Source: an uncultured Bacteroidales bacterium (lineage in GTDB: Bacteria; Bacteroidota; Bacteroidia; Bacteroidales; Bacteroidaceae). Taken from it: DNA of 64,000 nt. Shown piece by piece: positions 50,985-60,678 of the stretch. The notes below the pieces were generated by a model that worked only from the letters and a program-made list of their open reading frames with translations, made no database searches and was not told the DNA's origin. The translations under genes were made by a program, and so were the position numbers. The number at the start of each line of letters is the position of its first letter. The first letter of the stretch is position 1. The stretch covers positions 1-64,000 of the forward strand of contig CACWFY010000001.1 in NCBI GenBank assembly GCA_902760345.1. The letters run 5' to 3'.

Positions 50985-53792
50985 TTACAACACCTCCTTG
51001 AGGAAGCGGGGCGTGTAGCCCTTGTCGCTGTTGGCAACGTCTTGCGGCGTTCCGCAGGAGAGCACGGTGCCACCACCACGGCCACCCTCAGGCCCCATGT
51101 CGATAATCCAGTCGGCCTGACGGATGACGTCGAGGTTGTGCTCGATGACGATGACGGTGTTGCCGCGGGAGACGAGACGGCGCAGAACGTCCATGAGGAT
51201 GCGGATGTCCTCGAAATGCAGACCGGTGGTGGGCTCGTCGAGGATATAGACGGTGCGGCCGGTGTCGCGCTTCGACAACTCGGCGGCAAGCTTGATGCGC
51301 TGGCTCTCACCACCAGAGAGGGTGGTGGAGGGCTGTCCGAGCTTGATATAGCCGAGGCCGACGTCCTGAATGGTCTTGATCTTGCGCAGGATGTCGGGGA
51401 CGTTCTCGAAGAATTCGCAGGCCTGATTGATGGTCATGTCAAGCACGTCGGCAATGGACTTGCCTTTATAGCGCACCTCAAGGGTCTCGCGATTGTACCG
51501 CTTGCCGTGGCACACCTCGCAGGGCACCTGGATATTCGGCAGGAAATTCATCTCGATGGTCTTATAGCCATTGCCGCCACAGGCCTCGCAGCGGCCTCCC
51601 TTGACGTTGAACGAGAAACGGCCGGGCTTGTAACCACGAATCTGGGCTTCAGGCAAGCCGACGAACAGCGAGCGGATGTCGCTGAACACACCGGTATAGG
51701 TGGCTGGATTGGAGCGCGGCGTACGGCCGATGGGCGTCTGGTCGACACAGATGACCTTGTCGACGTGTTCCAGACCCTCGACGCTGTCGTAGGGCAGGGG
51801 TGCCTGCAGCGAGTGGTAGAAATGCTGGGAGAGTAGGGGGTAGAGCGTCTCGTTGATGAGCGTAGACTTGCCGGAGCCGCTGACACCCGTGACGAGCACG
51901 AGACGGCCCAGGGGGAACGATACGTCGATATGCTTGAGGTTGTTGCCTGTACACCCCTTTATGGTAATAGTGGTGAGAGGTGAGGGGTGAGAGGTGAGAG
52001 GAACGTCGTTACCCATGGTGCCGTTGAGATAGCGGGCCGTGAGCGTGTCGGCCTTCATCATCTCGGCAGGGGTGCCTTGGAAGACCACCTCGCCACCCTT
52101 GCGACCGGCACGCGGACCGATGTCGACGATGTAGTCGGCATGGAGCATCATGTCGCGGTCGTGCTCGACGACAATGACGGTATTGCCCAGGTCGCGCAGC
52201 TCCTTCAGCGAACGGATGAGGCGGTCGTTGTCGCGTTGGTGCAGTCCGATGGAGGGCTCGTCGAGGATGTAGAGCACATTGACGAGCTGTGAGCCGATCT
52301 GCGTGGCCAGACGGATGCGCTGGCTCTCACCACCCGACAGCGAGGCCGACTGGCGGTTGAGCGAAAGATAGTCGAGGCCGACGTCGAGCAGGAAGTCGAG
52401 GCGCGTGCGAATCTCCTTAAGAATCTCCGCAGCAATCTGCCGCTGCTGGTTGTCAAGATGTGTCTCGACGTCGTCAATCCACTGGCGCAGTTCGCTGATA
52501 TCCATGTCGGCCAGCTCGGCAATATTCTTGTCGGCCACGCGGTATGACAGCGCTTCGCGGTTGAGGCGCTGCCCCTGACACTCAGGACAACGACACTCGG
52601 CCAGAAACTGGTCGGCCCACTTGGCGCCGGCGCCGCTGTCGTCGCTCTCCATGACGGAGCGCAGGTACTTGATGACGCCGTCGAAGTCGACGAAATAGTC
52701 GCTGGACGTATGGACGACATCCTTGTCGATACGCACGCGCTCGAGCGAGCCGTAGAGAATTTCGTTGAGCGCCTCGTCGGCAATATCGCTGACGGGCGTC
52801 TTCAGGTCGTGGTCGTATTTATGCAGAATGGCGTCGATCTGCCAGAAAATCATCTGGTTCTTATACTTGCCCAACGGCACAATGGCACCCTCGTGGATGC
52901 TGAGCTTGCGGTTGGGAATGACCTTGTCGAGGTCGATCTCGTGGATGTAGCCCAGGCCCTTGCAGCGCGGACAGGCACCCTGTGGCGAGTTGAACGAGAA
53001 GAGATTGGGCGCAGGGTCGCTATACGAAATGCCCGTAGTGGGACACATCAGACGCTTGGAGAAGTGCTTGACGGCGCCCGTCTCGTGGTCCATCACCATC
53101 ACAAGACCCTCGCCCTGCTTCATGGCCATCTGTACGGACTTGCGCAGACGTTCGTCAGAGGATTTTACCGCCATACGGTCGATGACCACCTCGATGTCGT
53201 GGTTCTTGTAGCGGTCGACCTTCATGCCTTGGACAATCTCCTTCACCTCGCCGTCGATACGGATGTGCAGGTAGCCCTTCTTGCGCATCGACTCGAAGAG
53301 CTCGCGGTAGTGGCCCTTGCGGCTACGTACCAGTGGTGCCAGGATGAGTATCTTGCGACCGGCATAGTCGTGGGTAATCATGTCGATGACTTTCTCCTCG
53401 GTATACTTCACCATTGGCTCGCCCGTCATATAGCTATAGGCACGGCCAGCACGGGCAAAGAGCAGACGCAGGTAGTCGTAGATCTCGGTGGTGGTGCCTA
53501 CGGTAGAGCGCGGATTCTTGTTGGTGGTCTTCTGCTCAATGCTGATGACGGGTGAGAGACCTGTGATCTTGTCGACATCAGGACGCTCCATGCCGCCCAG
53601 GAAGTTGCGCGCATAAGCCGAGAAGGTCTCGATATAGCGGCGCTGACCCTCGGCAAAGATGGTGTCGAAGGCCAACGACGACTTGCCTGAACCGCTGAGG
53701 CCCGTGATAACGGTCAGCGAGTGGCGCGGAATGTCGACGTCGATATTCTTTAAATTATGTACGCGAGCACCAAAGACTTGGATTTTTTCCAT
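50985..53792 (-). CDS. uvrA: Excinuclease ABC subunit A
   Basis: 935 residues. Two ABC ATPase halves are seen: Walker [15 protein letters not shown] (near 30) and [14 protein letters not shown] (near 640), signature [12 protein letters not shown] and [12 protein letters not shown], and zinc-finger cysteines CPRCKGLG and CEACGGNG...CEVCHGKRY. UvrA scans DNA for lesions with UvrB. Between the halves, the linker [15 protein letters not shown] is encoded by a 7-bp-period array (51970-52001) where relatives have an unrelated short linker. The enzyme should still work because all catalytic motifs are present. Confidence 0.97.
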   Translation of the reverse strand: MEKIQVFGARVHNLKNIDVDIPRHSLTVITGLSGSGKSSLAFDTIFAEGQRRYIETFSAYARNFLGGMERPDVDKITGLSPVISIEQKTTNKNPRSTVGTTTEIYDYLRLLFARAGRAYSYMTGEPMVKYTEEKVIDMITHDYAGRKILILAPLVRSRKGHYRELFESMRKKGYLHIRIDGEVKEIVQGMKVDRYKNHDIEVVIDRMAVKSSDERLRKSVQMAMKQGEGLVMVMDHETGAVKHFSKRLMCPTTGISYSDPAPNLFSFNSPQGACPRCKGLGYIHEIDLDKVIPNRKLSIHEGAIVPLGKYKNQMIFWQIDAILHKYDHDLKTPVSDIADEALNEILYGSLERVRIDKDVVHTSSDYFVDFDGVIKYLRSVMESDDSGAGAKWADQFLAECRCPECQGQRLNREALSYRVADKNIAELADMDISELRQWIDDVETHLDNQQRQIAAEILKEIRTRLDFLLDVGLDYLSLNRQSASLSGGESQRIRLATQIGSQLVNVLYILDEPSIGLHQRDNDRLIRSLKELRDLGNTVIVVEHDRDMMLHADYIVDIGPRAGRKGGEVVFQGTPAEMMKADTLTARYLNGTMGNDVPLTSHPSPLTTITIKGCTGNNLKHIDVSFPLGRLVLVTGVSGSGKSTLINETLYPLLSQHFYHSLQAPLPYDSVEGLEHVDKVICVDQTPIGRTPRSNPATYTGVFSDIRSLFVGLPEAQIRGYKPGRFSFNVKGGRCEACGGNGYKTIEMNFLPNIQVPCEVCHGKRYNRETLEVRYKGKSIADVLDMTINQACEFFENVPDILRKIKTIQDVGLGYIKLGQPSTTLSGGESQRIKLAAELSKRDTGRTVYILDEPTTGLHFEDIRILMDVLRRLVSRGNTVIVIEHNLDVIRQADWIIDMGPEGGRGGGTVLSCGTPQDVANSDKGYTPRFLKEVL
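51970..52001. repeat. 7-bp-period degenerate array (GGTGAGA type), in frame in uvrA
   Basis: GGTGAGA, GGTGAGG, GGTGAGA, GGTGAGA. The coding strand reads [11 protein letters not shown] between the two ATPase halves of UvrA. Confidence 0.85.
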
Positions 53793-53829
53793 GGGACTAA
53801 TAGGGCTAATAGGGCAAATGGGAATTAGG
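53791..53829. repeat. 9-bp-period degenerate array (GGGCTAATA type) upstream of uvrA
   Basis: GGACTAATA, GGGCTAATA, GGGCAAATG, GGAATTAG fill the gap between the sorted-protein stop and the uvrA start. Confidence 0.7.
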
Positions 53830-54508
53830 GGTTGGTGGTCTCTGGCAAGTTGTGGTTGCGCAGCAGGTTGACGTCGCGTCGGATGTCGTACTCGCGACCA
53901 TCGGCACCGCGGGCCTTCACATAGACGAAGTAGACGCCATCCTTGACGGGGTGGCCCTTGTAGGTGCCGTCCCAGCCACCATCCTGATTAGTCCAGTCGG
54001 TCCAGTCGAACAACTTCTGACCATAGCGGTTGAAGATATAGGCGTGGAACTCGACGATGCTCCTCGATGTCGACTTGGCCTGATAGTGGTCGTTGATGCC
54101 GTCGCCGTTCGGCGAGAAGGCGTTGGGCATCTCCAGCACGCTGTCGCTGATTTTAACGGTCAGTGTAGCCTGGTCGACTACATCGCCGTCGAGCGTGGCC
54201 TGGACCGTTACCACGGTGGTGCCGGCAACGGTGAAGTCGTAGTCGACCGTTTCGTCGTAGCGCGTGATGTCAATGCCTGCCACGGTGTTGCGGATGTGCC
54301 ACTCGTAGGATGCCCCAGGGTCGACACCTGCAGAGGTATAGGTGAAATGGACATGCAGGGGGGCCTCGGTGTCGATAGATTCGGTGGCCACTACCTCGGT
54401 GCCGTTCTTGTCGGTATAGGTGGCCTGGATTTCAATGGTTGCCAACGACTTGCCGACCAGCCCGAAGAGGGCTGCAAGGATGCATATAAGACGTTTTTTC
54501 ATTTTCAT
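53825..54508 (-). CDS. Secreted protein with type-B type IX sorting domain (CHU_C-like)
   Basis: About 227 residues from the ATG at 54508 ([23 protein letters not shown], signal peptide). An Ig/PKD-like beta region (YEWHIRN..., [20 protein letters not shown]) is followed by the type-B domain: [58 protein letters not shown]. Type-B domains send proteins through the type IX secretion system. It stands 32 bp upstream of uvrA on the same strand. Cargo function unknown. Confidence 0.85.
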   Translation of the reverse strand: MKMKKRLICILAALFGLVGKSLATIEIQATYTDKNGTEVVATESIDTEAPLHVHFTYTSAGVDPGASYEWHIRNTVAGIDITRYDETVDYDFTVAGTTVVTVQATLDGDVVDQATLTVKISDSVLEMPNAFSPNGDGINDHYQAKSTSRSIVEFHAYIFNRYGQKLFDWTDWTNQDGGWDGTYKGHPVKDGVYFVYVKARGADGREYDIRRDVNLLRNHNLPETTNP

Positions 54509-54524
54509 GTGCGATAATTTTTGC

Positions 54525-54572
54525 AAAATTACGGAAAAAAGTCGGACTTACGTATTTTTTTTTGTAATTTTG
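54525..54572. promoter_or_regulatory. Divergent promoters: sorted protein and LysM protein genes
   Basis: The minus strand carries TAATTTTG at 54525-54532. The plus strand carries TAATTTTG at 54565-54572, 28 bp before the ATG at 54600. The identical -7 boxes suggest similar control of the two envelope genes. Confidence 0.65.
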
Positions 54573-54599
54573 CACCATAGAAGCAAAAAAAAGTCATTT

Positions 54600-55979
54600 A
54601 TGAAACGAAATATCGGTTATTTCCTCATGGTGGTAATCTGCTGTTTTCTGGCAGAAACTGCTATGGCACAGGTGCAAAACTATAAGGAGCTGCACAAGGT
54701 GAAGCGCAAGGAAACCATCTTTGGCATTGCCCGTGAGAACGGACTGACCATCGACGAGCTGATTAAGGCCAATCCCGAGATGAACACCCCGGGCTACGAG
54801 CTGAAGAAGGGCGACTACATCAAGATACCCTATCCGGCTGGTCAGCAGTCGGCAACAGCCAACGGAGCCCCACAGGCTCCGCAGATGCCTACCAAGCCTG
54901 CCGTACAGGAAAAGGACATGCGCCAGCGCGAGATACGACTCGGTGTGATGCTGCCCTTGCACAACGACAATGGCGACGGCAAACGCATGGTGGAGTACTA
55001 TCGTGGTGTGTTGATGGCTTGCGACAGTCTGAAGGCCAACGGCATCTCTACTGATGTCCGCGCTTGGAACGTGGCCGAGGATGCCGACATCCAGCAGATA
55101 CTCCGCGACGAGCATGCCGCTGACCGCGACCTGATTATCGGTCCGCTATACACCAAGCAAGTACAGGCGCTGGGCGACTTTGTCCAGTCGCATGGCATTC
55201 AGCTGCTCATTCCGTTCTCCATCAACAGCAATGCTGTGTATGACAACGGCAACATCTTTCAGGTGTTCCAGAACGGCAATGCGCTGAACCTCGCCTATGT
55301 GAGCCACTTTTACGAGCGCTTCAAGGACTGCCACCCCGTCATCATCGACTGCAACGACACGACGAGCACGAAGGGCCCGTTTACCTCTGCCCTGCGCCGC
55401 AAGCTGGAGCAGGAGTCTATCGAATACAGCATCACCAACCTGAAGTCGAGTGAGGGGATGTTCAAAAAGTGTTTCTCAACGTCGAAGCGTAATGTCGTCA
55501 TCCTGAATACCAGCCGCTCGGCCGAGTTGAACGTCGCCTTTGCCAAGCTCAACGGACTGCTGATGACTGCGCCCAACCTGCAGATATCCATGTTCGGATA
55601 TACCGAGTGGCTGATGTACACCCGCCAGCACCTGGACAACTACTATAAGTTCGACACGTACATTCCGTCGACATATTATATGAGTCCGCTGTCGGCGCGT
55701 ACGGAGCACTTCAAGAAGAAGTACCGCTGGAATTTCCATCAGGAGATGCAGGCCTACCACCAGCGCTTTGCCGTGACGGGTTTCGACCAAGCATACTTTA
55801 TGATCAAGGGACTGCACATGTATGGCAAGCGCTTCACAGGAGCCTCGGGCACAGTGGGATATACCCCGCTGCAGACGCCCCTGCACTTCGAGCGCATCGG
55901 CAATGGCGGTATGCAAAATCGCGCCATGCTGTTTGTTCACTATACACCAGCGAACCGCATAGAAACAATCAATTTTTAG
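54600..55979 (+). CDS. Exported LysM domain + type-1 periplasmic-binding-fold protein
   Basis: 459 residues from the ATG at 54600; the longer frame runs through the neighbouring promoter. A signal peptide (MKRNIGYFLMVVICCFLAETAMAQ) is followed by a LysM domain (about 27-78: YKELHKVKRKETIFGIARENGLTIDELIKANP...LKKGDYIKIP), a linker, then a periplasmic-binding-protein-like domain (about 115-459: IRLGVMLPLHNDNGDGKRMVEYYRGVLMACDSLKANG...DLIIGPLYTKQ). LysM binds peptidoglycan; the other domain resembles leucine/amide-binding or LpoA-type proteins. A cell-wall-associated regulator or sensor is inferred. It heads a five-gene plus-strand row. Confidence 0.85.
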   Translation: MKRNIGYFLMVVICCFLAETAMAQVQNYKELHKVKRKETIFGIARENGLTIDELIKANPEMNTPGYELKKGDYIKIPYPAGQQSATANGAPQAPQMPTKPAVQEKDMRQREIRLGVMLPLHNDNGDGKRMVEYYRGVLMACDSLKANGISTDVRAWNVAEDADIQQILRDEHAADRDLIIGPLYTKQVQALGDFVQSHGIQLLIPFSINSNAVYDNGNIFQVFQNGNALNLAYVSHFYERFKDCHPVIIDCNDTTSTKGPFTSALRRKLEQESIEYSITNLKSSEGMFKKCFSTSKRNVVILNTSRSAELNVAFAKLNGLLMTAPNLQISMFGYTEWLMYTRQHLDNYYKFDTYIPSTYYMSPLSARTEHFKKKYRWNFHQEMQAYHQRFAVTGFDQAYFMIKGLHMYGKRFTGASGTVGYTPLQTPLHFERIGNGGMQNRAMLFVHYTPANRIETINF

Positions 55980-55992
55980 TGGACTTCGTCCT

Positions 55993-56022
55993 AAATTGTA
56001 AATGAGAAATGACAAATGATAA
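55993..56022. repeat. 7-bp-period degenerate array (AAATGAC type)
   Basis: AAATTGT, AAATGAG, AAATGAC, AAATGAT follow one another in the gap after the LysM gene. Confidence 0.75.
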
Positions 56023-56054
56023 TTGGGATGGCAGATCATAAAATAAATAGATGG

Positions 56055-56816
56055 ATGATGATAAGTTTATCATTTATCATTTATCATTTATCATTTATCC
56101 CAGCAAGGGCGCAGGTCGGCGACTATCGTACCGACTTCGCTGTGGGTGGCAGTGCGGGCTATACGATGAGCAATGTAGGTTTCATACCTGACGTGCCACA
56201 GAGTATGCTGGGCGGATTTACTGCCGGACTGACGGTGCGCTATACCTGCGAGAAGTACTTTAGCAGCATCTGCGCCATTGTAGGCGAGGTGAACATTGCA
56301 CAGACGGGATGGAAAGAGCAAATCCGCGACGCCGACGGACAACCTGTATATTACAAGTTTGATACGGAACGTACCAGTCCACTGGCTTACGAGCGCCGCA
56401 TGACCTATCTGCAGGTGCCCTTTCTGGCACGACTGGGGTGGGGACGAGAGCGCAAAGGCTTGCAGGCCTTCATACAGCTGGGACCCCAGATAGGCTGTTT
56501 CCTCAGCGAGTCGTCGAAGAGCACTCTCGTCGCTGGCGCTGAGACACAGACAGACCGTGCGTCGTCTATCGTTGCCCAGGACACCATGAGCGTGCAGAAT
56601 AAGTTTGACTACGGCATTGTGGTGGGAGCAGGCGTGGAACTGTCGCTGCCCAAGGTGGGCCACTTCTTGCTAGAGGGCCGCTACTACTACGGACTAGGCG
56701 ACATCTACAAAAACTCGAAGAGCGACTACTTCGGACGCTCGAACTTCGGACAGATCGTCATCAAGGCGACCTACCTGTTTGACCTCGTGAGAACGAAAAA
56801 CAACAAAATCAAATAA
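56055..56816 (+). CDS. PorT-family outer-membrane beta-barrel with repeat-derived signal peptide
   Basis: About 253 residues from the ATG at 56055; in-frame Met codons at 56016 and 56028 give longer, less hydrophobic N-termini. The signal peptide MMISLSFIIYHLSFIPARAQ is encoded in its core by a 7-bp-period array (56065-56099). The mature part is a barrel: DFAVGGSAGYTMSNVGFIPD, LGGFTAGLTVRYTCEKYFSSICAIVGEVNIAQTGW, YLQVPFLARLGWG, FIQLGPQIGCFLSE, FDYGIVVGAGVELSLPKVGHFLLEGRYYYGLGDIY. PorT-type proteins are linked to type IX secretion in Porphyromonas, but many paralogs are not. It lies between the LysM gene and a POT transporter gene. Confidence 0.85.
   Translation: MMISLSFIIYHLSFIPARAQVGDYRTDFAVGGSAGYTMSNVGFIPDVPQSMLGGFTAGLTVRYTCEKYFSSICAIVGEVNIAQTGWKEQIRDADGQPVYYKFDTERTSPLAYERRMTYLQVPFLARLGWGRERKGLQAFIQLGPQIGCFLSESSKSTLVAGAETQTDRASSIVAQDTMSVQNKFDYGIVVGAGVELSLPKVGHFLLEGRYYYGLGDIYKNSKSDYFGRSNFGQIVIKATYLFDLVRTKNNKIK
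56065..56099. repeat. 7-bp-period array (TTTATCA type) encoding a signal-peptide core
   Basis: TTTATCA occurs four to five times in near-perfect tandem, the most regular array in the window. The plus strand encodes LSFIIYHLSFI. Confidence 0.92.
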
Positions 56817-56831
56817 TTTAAAATTAATACT

Positions 56832-58364
56832 ATGTTTGAAAACCAACCGAAAGGTCTATTTGCGTTGGCGTTGGCCAACACCGGCGAGCGCTTTGGCTAC
56901 TACACCATGCTAGCCGTCTTTGCCTTGTTCCTGAGAGCGAACTATGGCCTGTCGCCCGCTGTGGCAGGCACCATCTACAGCTCGTTCCTTATGTTTGTCT
57001 ACTTCTTCCCGCTGTTTGGCGGCATGCTGGCCGACAAGTTCGGCTTCGGCAAGATGGTGACGACAGGTATCATCATCATGTTTGCCGGCTATCTGCTGCT
57101 GAGCATACCTCTGGGCGGCGACACGTTCGCACTAGTGGTGATGCTGGGTGCCCTGCTGCTCATCGGCTTTGGTACAGGCCTCTTTAAGGGTAACCTGCAG
57201 GTGATGGTGGGTGACCTCTACAACGATCCGCAGTACAAGGACAAGCGAGACGCTGGATTCTCTATCTTCTATATGGCCATCAACATCGGTGCGTTGTTTG
57301 CACCTACTGCCGCTATTAAGATTAAGGAGTATGCAGAGACCTCGCTGGGCTACAGCAGCAACGACGCCTACCACTTCTCGTTTGCTGTGGCTTGCGCCTC
57401 GCTGATTCTGTCTATTGCCATCTATTACCTCTTCCGTAGTACTTTCCGTCATACCGAAGGTGGTACGAAGAAGGACGCCAAGGCTGCTGACGCCGCTCCC
57501 GTCGAAGAGTTGTCGAAAGAGGAGACCAAACAGCGCATTGTGGCACTCTGCCTTGTGTTTGCCGTGGTAATCTTCTTCTGGATGGCCTTCCATCAGAACG
57601 GATTGTCGCTGACCTACTTTGCTGACGAGTTTACCGCTCAGTCGGCCGAGGGTCTGCAGGCGATGTGCTTTAACGTGTGGAATCTCGTAGCTGTCATATT
57701 TATCGTCTATGCCCTGTTCTCGCTGTTCCAGTCGAAGACGGGCAAGGCTAAGGCTGCTTCAGCTACAGTTATTCTTATATCCTTGGCGTTCCTCTGTATG
57801 TCATACGACGCTGATGGCAGCATCTCTGTGTCTGCTCCTATCTTCCAGCAGTTCAACCCGTTCTATGTGGTAGCCCTGACACCCGTGTCGATGGCTATCT
57901 TCGGCTCGTTGGCTGCCAAGGGCAAGGAACCCTCTGCTCCGCGTAAGATAGCCTATGGTATGATTGTGGCCGCTATTGCCTATGCGCTGATGGCCTTCGC
58001 CTCGTTTGGACTGCCCATGCCGCAGACCCAGATGGGTGCCGATGGTAATCCTGTGGCAGTGCATGTTGCTGACGTCACACCCAACCTGCTGATTATGGTC
58101 TATCTGGTATTGACCTTTGGTGAGTTGTTGCTGTCGCCGATGGGTATCTCGTTTGTCTCGAAGGTGGCTCCCCCCAAGTATAAGGGTATGATGATGGGTG
58201 GCTGGTTTGTAGCTACCGCTATTGGCAACCAGCTCGTCGTCGTCGGCGGCCTGCTGTGGGGTGCCGTTCCCCTGTGGCTCTGCTGGAGCGTATTCTTGGG
58301 CGTCTGTCTCGTAGCTGCTATCTTCATGTTTGCCATGATGAAGCGCCTGGAGAAGGTATGCTAA
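56832..58364 (+). CDS. POT-family proton-coupled oligopeptide transporter
   Basis: 510 residues with 12-14 membrane helices. POT signatures are ALANTGERFGYYTMLAVFALFLRANYGLS (ExxERFxYY type), GTGLFKGNLQVMVGDLY and DKRDAGFSIFYMAINIGAL. It imports di- and tripeptides with protons. It lies 15 bp after the PorT-like gene and overlaps the NhaC-like gene by 7 bp. Confidence 0.93.
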   Translation: MFENQPKGLFALALANTGERFGYYTMLAVFALFLRANYGLSPAVAGTIYSSFLMFVYFFPLFGGMLADKFGFGKMVTTGIIIMFAGYLLLSIPLGGDTFALVVMLGALLLIGFGTGLFKGNLQVMVGDLYNDPQYKDKRDAGFSIFYMAINIGALFAPTAAIKIKEYAETSLGYSSNDAYHFSFAVACASLILSIAIYYLFRSTFRHTEGGTKKDAKAADAAPVEELSKEETKQRIVALCLVFAVVIFFWMAFHQNGLSLTYFADEFTAQSAEGLQAMCFNVWNLVAVIFIVYALFSLFQSKTGKAKAASATVILISLAFLCMSYDADGSISVSAPIFQQFNPFYVVALTPVSMAIFGSLAAKGKEPSAPRKIAYGMIVAAIAYALMAFASFGLPMPQTQMGADGNPVAVHVADVTPNLLIMVYLVLTFGELLLSPMGISFVSKVAPPKYKGMMMGGWFVATAIGNQLVVVGGLLWGAVPLWLCWSVFLGVCLVAAIFMFAMMKRLEKVC

Positions 58365-59767
58365 GTTTCATCCCATTCCTTATACTCATTGTACTCATCA
58401 CGTGTTGCATTGCCGTTTTTGGCAGTGCAACACTTGATGGTGCATCACAGGTCTCACTGCTGGTGGCCTCGGCCGTCAGCGTGCTAATAGGCCACTTCTC
58501 GAAGCGGTTGGAATGGGAGAATCTGGAAAAGGAGATTTCTGACAAGATTGCGAGCTGTACGCCCGCCATCATTATCTTGTTGTTGATTGGTGCCATTGGT
58601 GGCACGTGGATGGTGGCAGGCATTGTGCCCACCATGATTTATTATGGTATGCAGATTATCCAGCCCGAGGTGTTTCTGGTCAGCAGTAGTGTGCTTTGTG
58701 CGCTGGTCAGCCTGATGATTGGCTCTTCATGGACGACAGTAGCCACCATTGGTCTGGCACTGATGGGTATTGGTAAGGCCCATGGCTTTGATGATGGTTG
58801 GATAGCGGGCTCCATCATTACGGGAGCCTATTTCGGCGATAAACTGTCGCCCCTGTCTGACACGACGGTGCTGGCGTCCAGCGTGTCGGGTACACCGCTG
58901 TTTACGCATATCCGCTATATGCTGTATACCACTGTGCCCACGTTCTTTATTTCGCTGACCATCTTTCTCATTGCCGGTTTTACGATGAATGTGTCGGGGC
59001 AGGGCAATGTCCATGAGTTTATGGAGGGCCTGCAGCACACCTTCGTCATCTCACCCTGGTTGCTGCTTGTTCCTGTGCTGACGGGTGTCATGATAGCCCG
59101 CCGCTGGCCGTCGATGGTGGTGCTGTTTATGGCCATCCTGTTAGCCGTCGTCGTGGCCTTGTTGGTGCAGTCGGATTTGGTGCTTCGCATAGCAGGAGAA
59201 GATGGACAGGGCTTGTTGGCATCCTATAAAGGGATGATGCGCGTGTGCTATGGCAGTACTGATATTGATACAGGTAATGCCGTGCTCAACGAGTTGGTAC
59301 ACACCAGCGGTATGTCGGGAATGATGCCTACCATCTGGCTCATCATCTGTGCACAGACGTTTGGCGGTGCTTTGACGGCTACTGGTCAACTGCAAGACCT
59401 GATGCGCCTGATCTTGCATTTTGCACGTGGAACGGCTTCGCTGGTGGCTTCGACAGTCGGTACGGCCTGTTTTTGCAATATTGCCATGGCCGACCAGTAT
59501 CTGTCTATCATGCTCTCCAGCTCGATGTTCCGTGACACCTATCGCCAGCGGGGCTATGAACCGCAACTGCTCAGCCGTTCATGCGAGGATGGTGCTACTG
59601 TCACCTCTGTACTGGTGCCGTGGAACACGTGTGGACTCACGCAAAGCACTGTGCTGGGTGTGGCCACGCTGACCTATCTTCCCTATTGCTTTTTTAACTA
59701 CCTCTCGCCGCTGATGAGTATCTTTGTGGCTTCTTTTGGATGGAAGATTAAGCGCACATGTTCCTAA
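58358..59767 (+). CDS. NhaC-family Na+/H+ antiporter
   Basis: 469 residues from the ATG at 58358, overlapping the POT stop by 7 bp. About 12 membrane helices are seen, with GAIGGTWMVAGIVPTMIYYG, SLMIGSSWTTVATIGLALMGIG, GSIITGAYFGDKLSPLSDTTVLASSVSGTPLFTHI and a late EDGATVTSVLVPWNTCGLTQSTVLGV, all NhaC-type. It would export sodium (or exchange malate/lactate in some relatives). The tight coupling to POT suggests ion or pH balance linked with peptide uptake. Confidence 0.92.
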   Translation: MLSFIPFLILIVLITCCIAVFGSATLDGASQVSLLVASAVSVLIGHFSKRLEWENLEKEISDKIASCTPAIIILLLIGAIGGTWMVAGIVPTMIYYGMQIIQPEVFLVSSSVLCALVSLMIGSSWTTVATIGLALMGIGKAHGFDDGWIAGSIITGAYFGDKLSPLSDTTVLASSVSGTPLFTHIRYMLYTTVPTFFISLTIFLIAGFTMNVSGQGNVHEFMEGLQHTFVISPWLLLVPVLTGVMIARRWPSMVVLFMAILLAVVVALLVQSDLVLRIAGEDGQGLLASYKGMMRVCYGSTDIDTGNAVLNELVHTSGMSGMMPTIWLIICAQTFGGALTATGQLQDLMRLILHFARGTASLVASTVGTACFCNIAMADQYLSIMLSSSMFRDTYRQRGYEPQLLSRSCEDGATVTSVLVPWNTCGLTQSTVLGVATLTYLPYCFFNYLSPLMSIFVASFGWKIKRTCS

Positions 59768-60678
59768 GTCTTTTACTTACTGGCTTTCTGACGCTCGTTG
59801 AGCTAAACTGCGAGAATCTTTTTGACTGCCATCACGACTCGCTGAAGCAAGACACCGAATGGCTCCCTGACGGAGTCAGAAAATGGACGCCTGCCCGTTA
59901 TTGGCGAAAGTTGAACCATATAGGACAGGAGATTCTGTCGTGTCAGGAGGATGGCGTGCCCGACCTTGTGGCCCTTGTGGAGGTTGAAAATGATACGTGC
60001 CTCTTTGACCTTACGCGCCGTTCGTTGCTACGTGGGGCCCGCTATGACTATCTGATGACGCAGTCGCCCGATGTGCGAGGCATAGATGTGGCGCTGTTGT
60101 ATCAACCCATGACGTTTCGGCCTATCTGTTATGACATGCTGGAAATCCAACCTCGGGAGGGTATGCGACCTACGCGTGACATCCTGTACGTACAGGGCGA
60201 GACGTTGAGTGGCGATACACTGCATGTCTTTGTGGTACATGCGCCAAGCCGCTTTGGCGGTGAGAAACAGACACGTCCTAACCGGCAGTTGATTGCAGAC
60301 CGTCTGATGGGCGTCATCAGCCTGTTGCCTAAAGGGTCGAAGGTCATTGTTGCCGGCGACTTCAACGACGGAGCTACAGACCCTGCCCTGCGCTTTCTCG
60401 AGGGTCATGGCCTGCACAATGTGACGGCAGGTGCTACAGGTACTCATGGGGCGAAGGCCACCTATCGCTATCAGGGCCGTTGGCAGAGCATCGACCATGT
60501 GTTTGTCAGCGGCAGACTGCTCGATTCCGTCAAACAGACCTATATCAACGACGCGCCCTTCCTGTTGGAAGAAGACAAAAAATACGGAGGAGTAAAACCC
60601 CTCCGTACCTTTAACGGTTATCGTTATCAGCGTGGCTTCAGCGACCATCTGCCGCTGGTGGTCCGCCTAAACTTCTAA
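59758..60678 (+). CDS. Exported endonuclease/exonuclease/phosphatase-family hydrolase
   Basis: 306 residues. A short hydrophobic N-terminus (MFLSLLLTGFLTLVELNCENLFD) holds the first metal-site Asn-Cys-Glu segment of EEP enzymes. Other motifs are LVALVEVEN (Glu), VAGDFNDGATDPA (DxN) and the closing GFSDHLPLVVRL (SDH). Substrate may be DNA, RNA or a phosphoester; not resolved. The start overlaps the NhaC stop by 10 bp. The stop codon opens a 7-bp array. Confidence 0.88.
   Translation: MFLSLLLTGFLTLVELNCENLFDCHHDSLKQDTEWLPDGVRKWTPARYWRKLNHIGQEILSCQEDGVPDLVALVEVENDTCLFDLTRRSLLRGARYDYLMTQSPDVRGIDVALLYQPMTFRPICYDMLEIQPREGMRPTRDILYVQGETLSGDTLHVFVVHAPSRFGGEKQTRPNRQLIADRLMGVISLLPKGSKVIVAGDFNDGATDPALRFLEGHGLHNVTAGATGTHGAKATYRYQGRWQSIDHVFVSGRLLDSVKQTYINDAPFLLEEDKKYGGVKPLRTFNGYRYQRGFSDHLPLVVRLNF

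Noticed and set aside
53825..54517. Long plus-strand open frames opposite the sorted protein and opposite uvrA
   Set aside because: They are mirror frames of strongly supported minus-strand genes and show no family motifs.
55993..56100. Attachment site or transposon end
   Set aside because: The repeats are explained by the 7-bp arrays; there are no paired inverted ends, target duplication or transposase.
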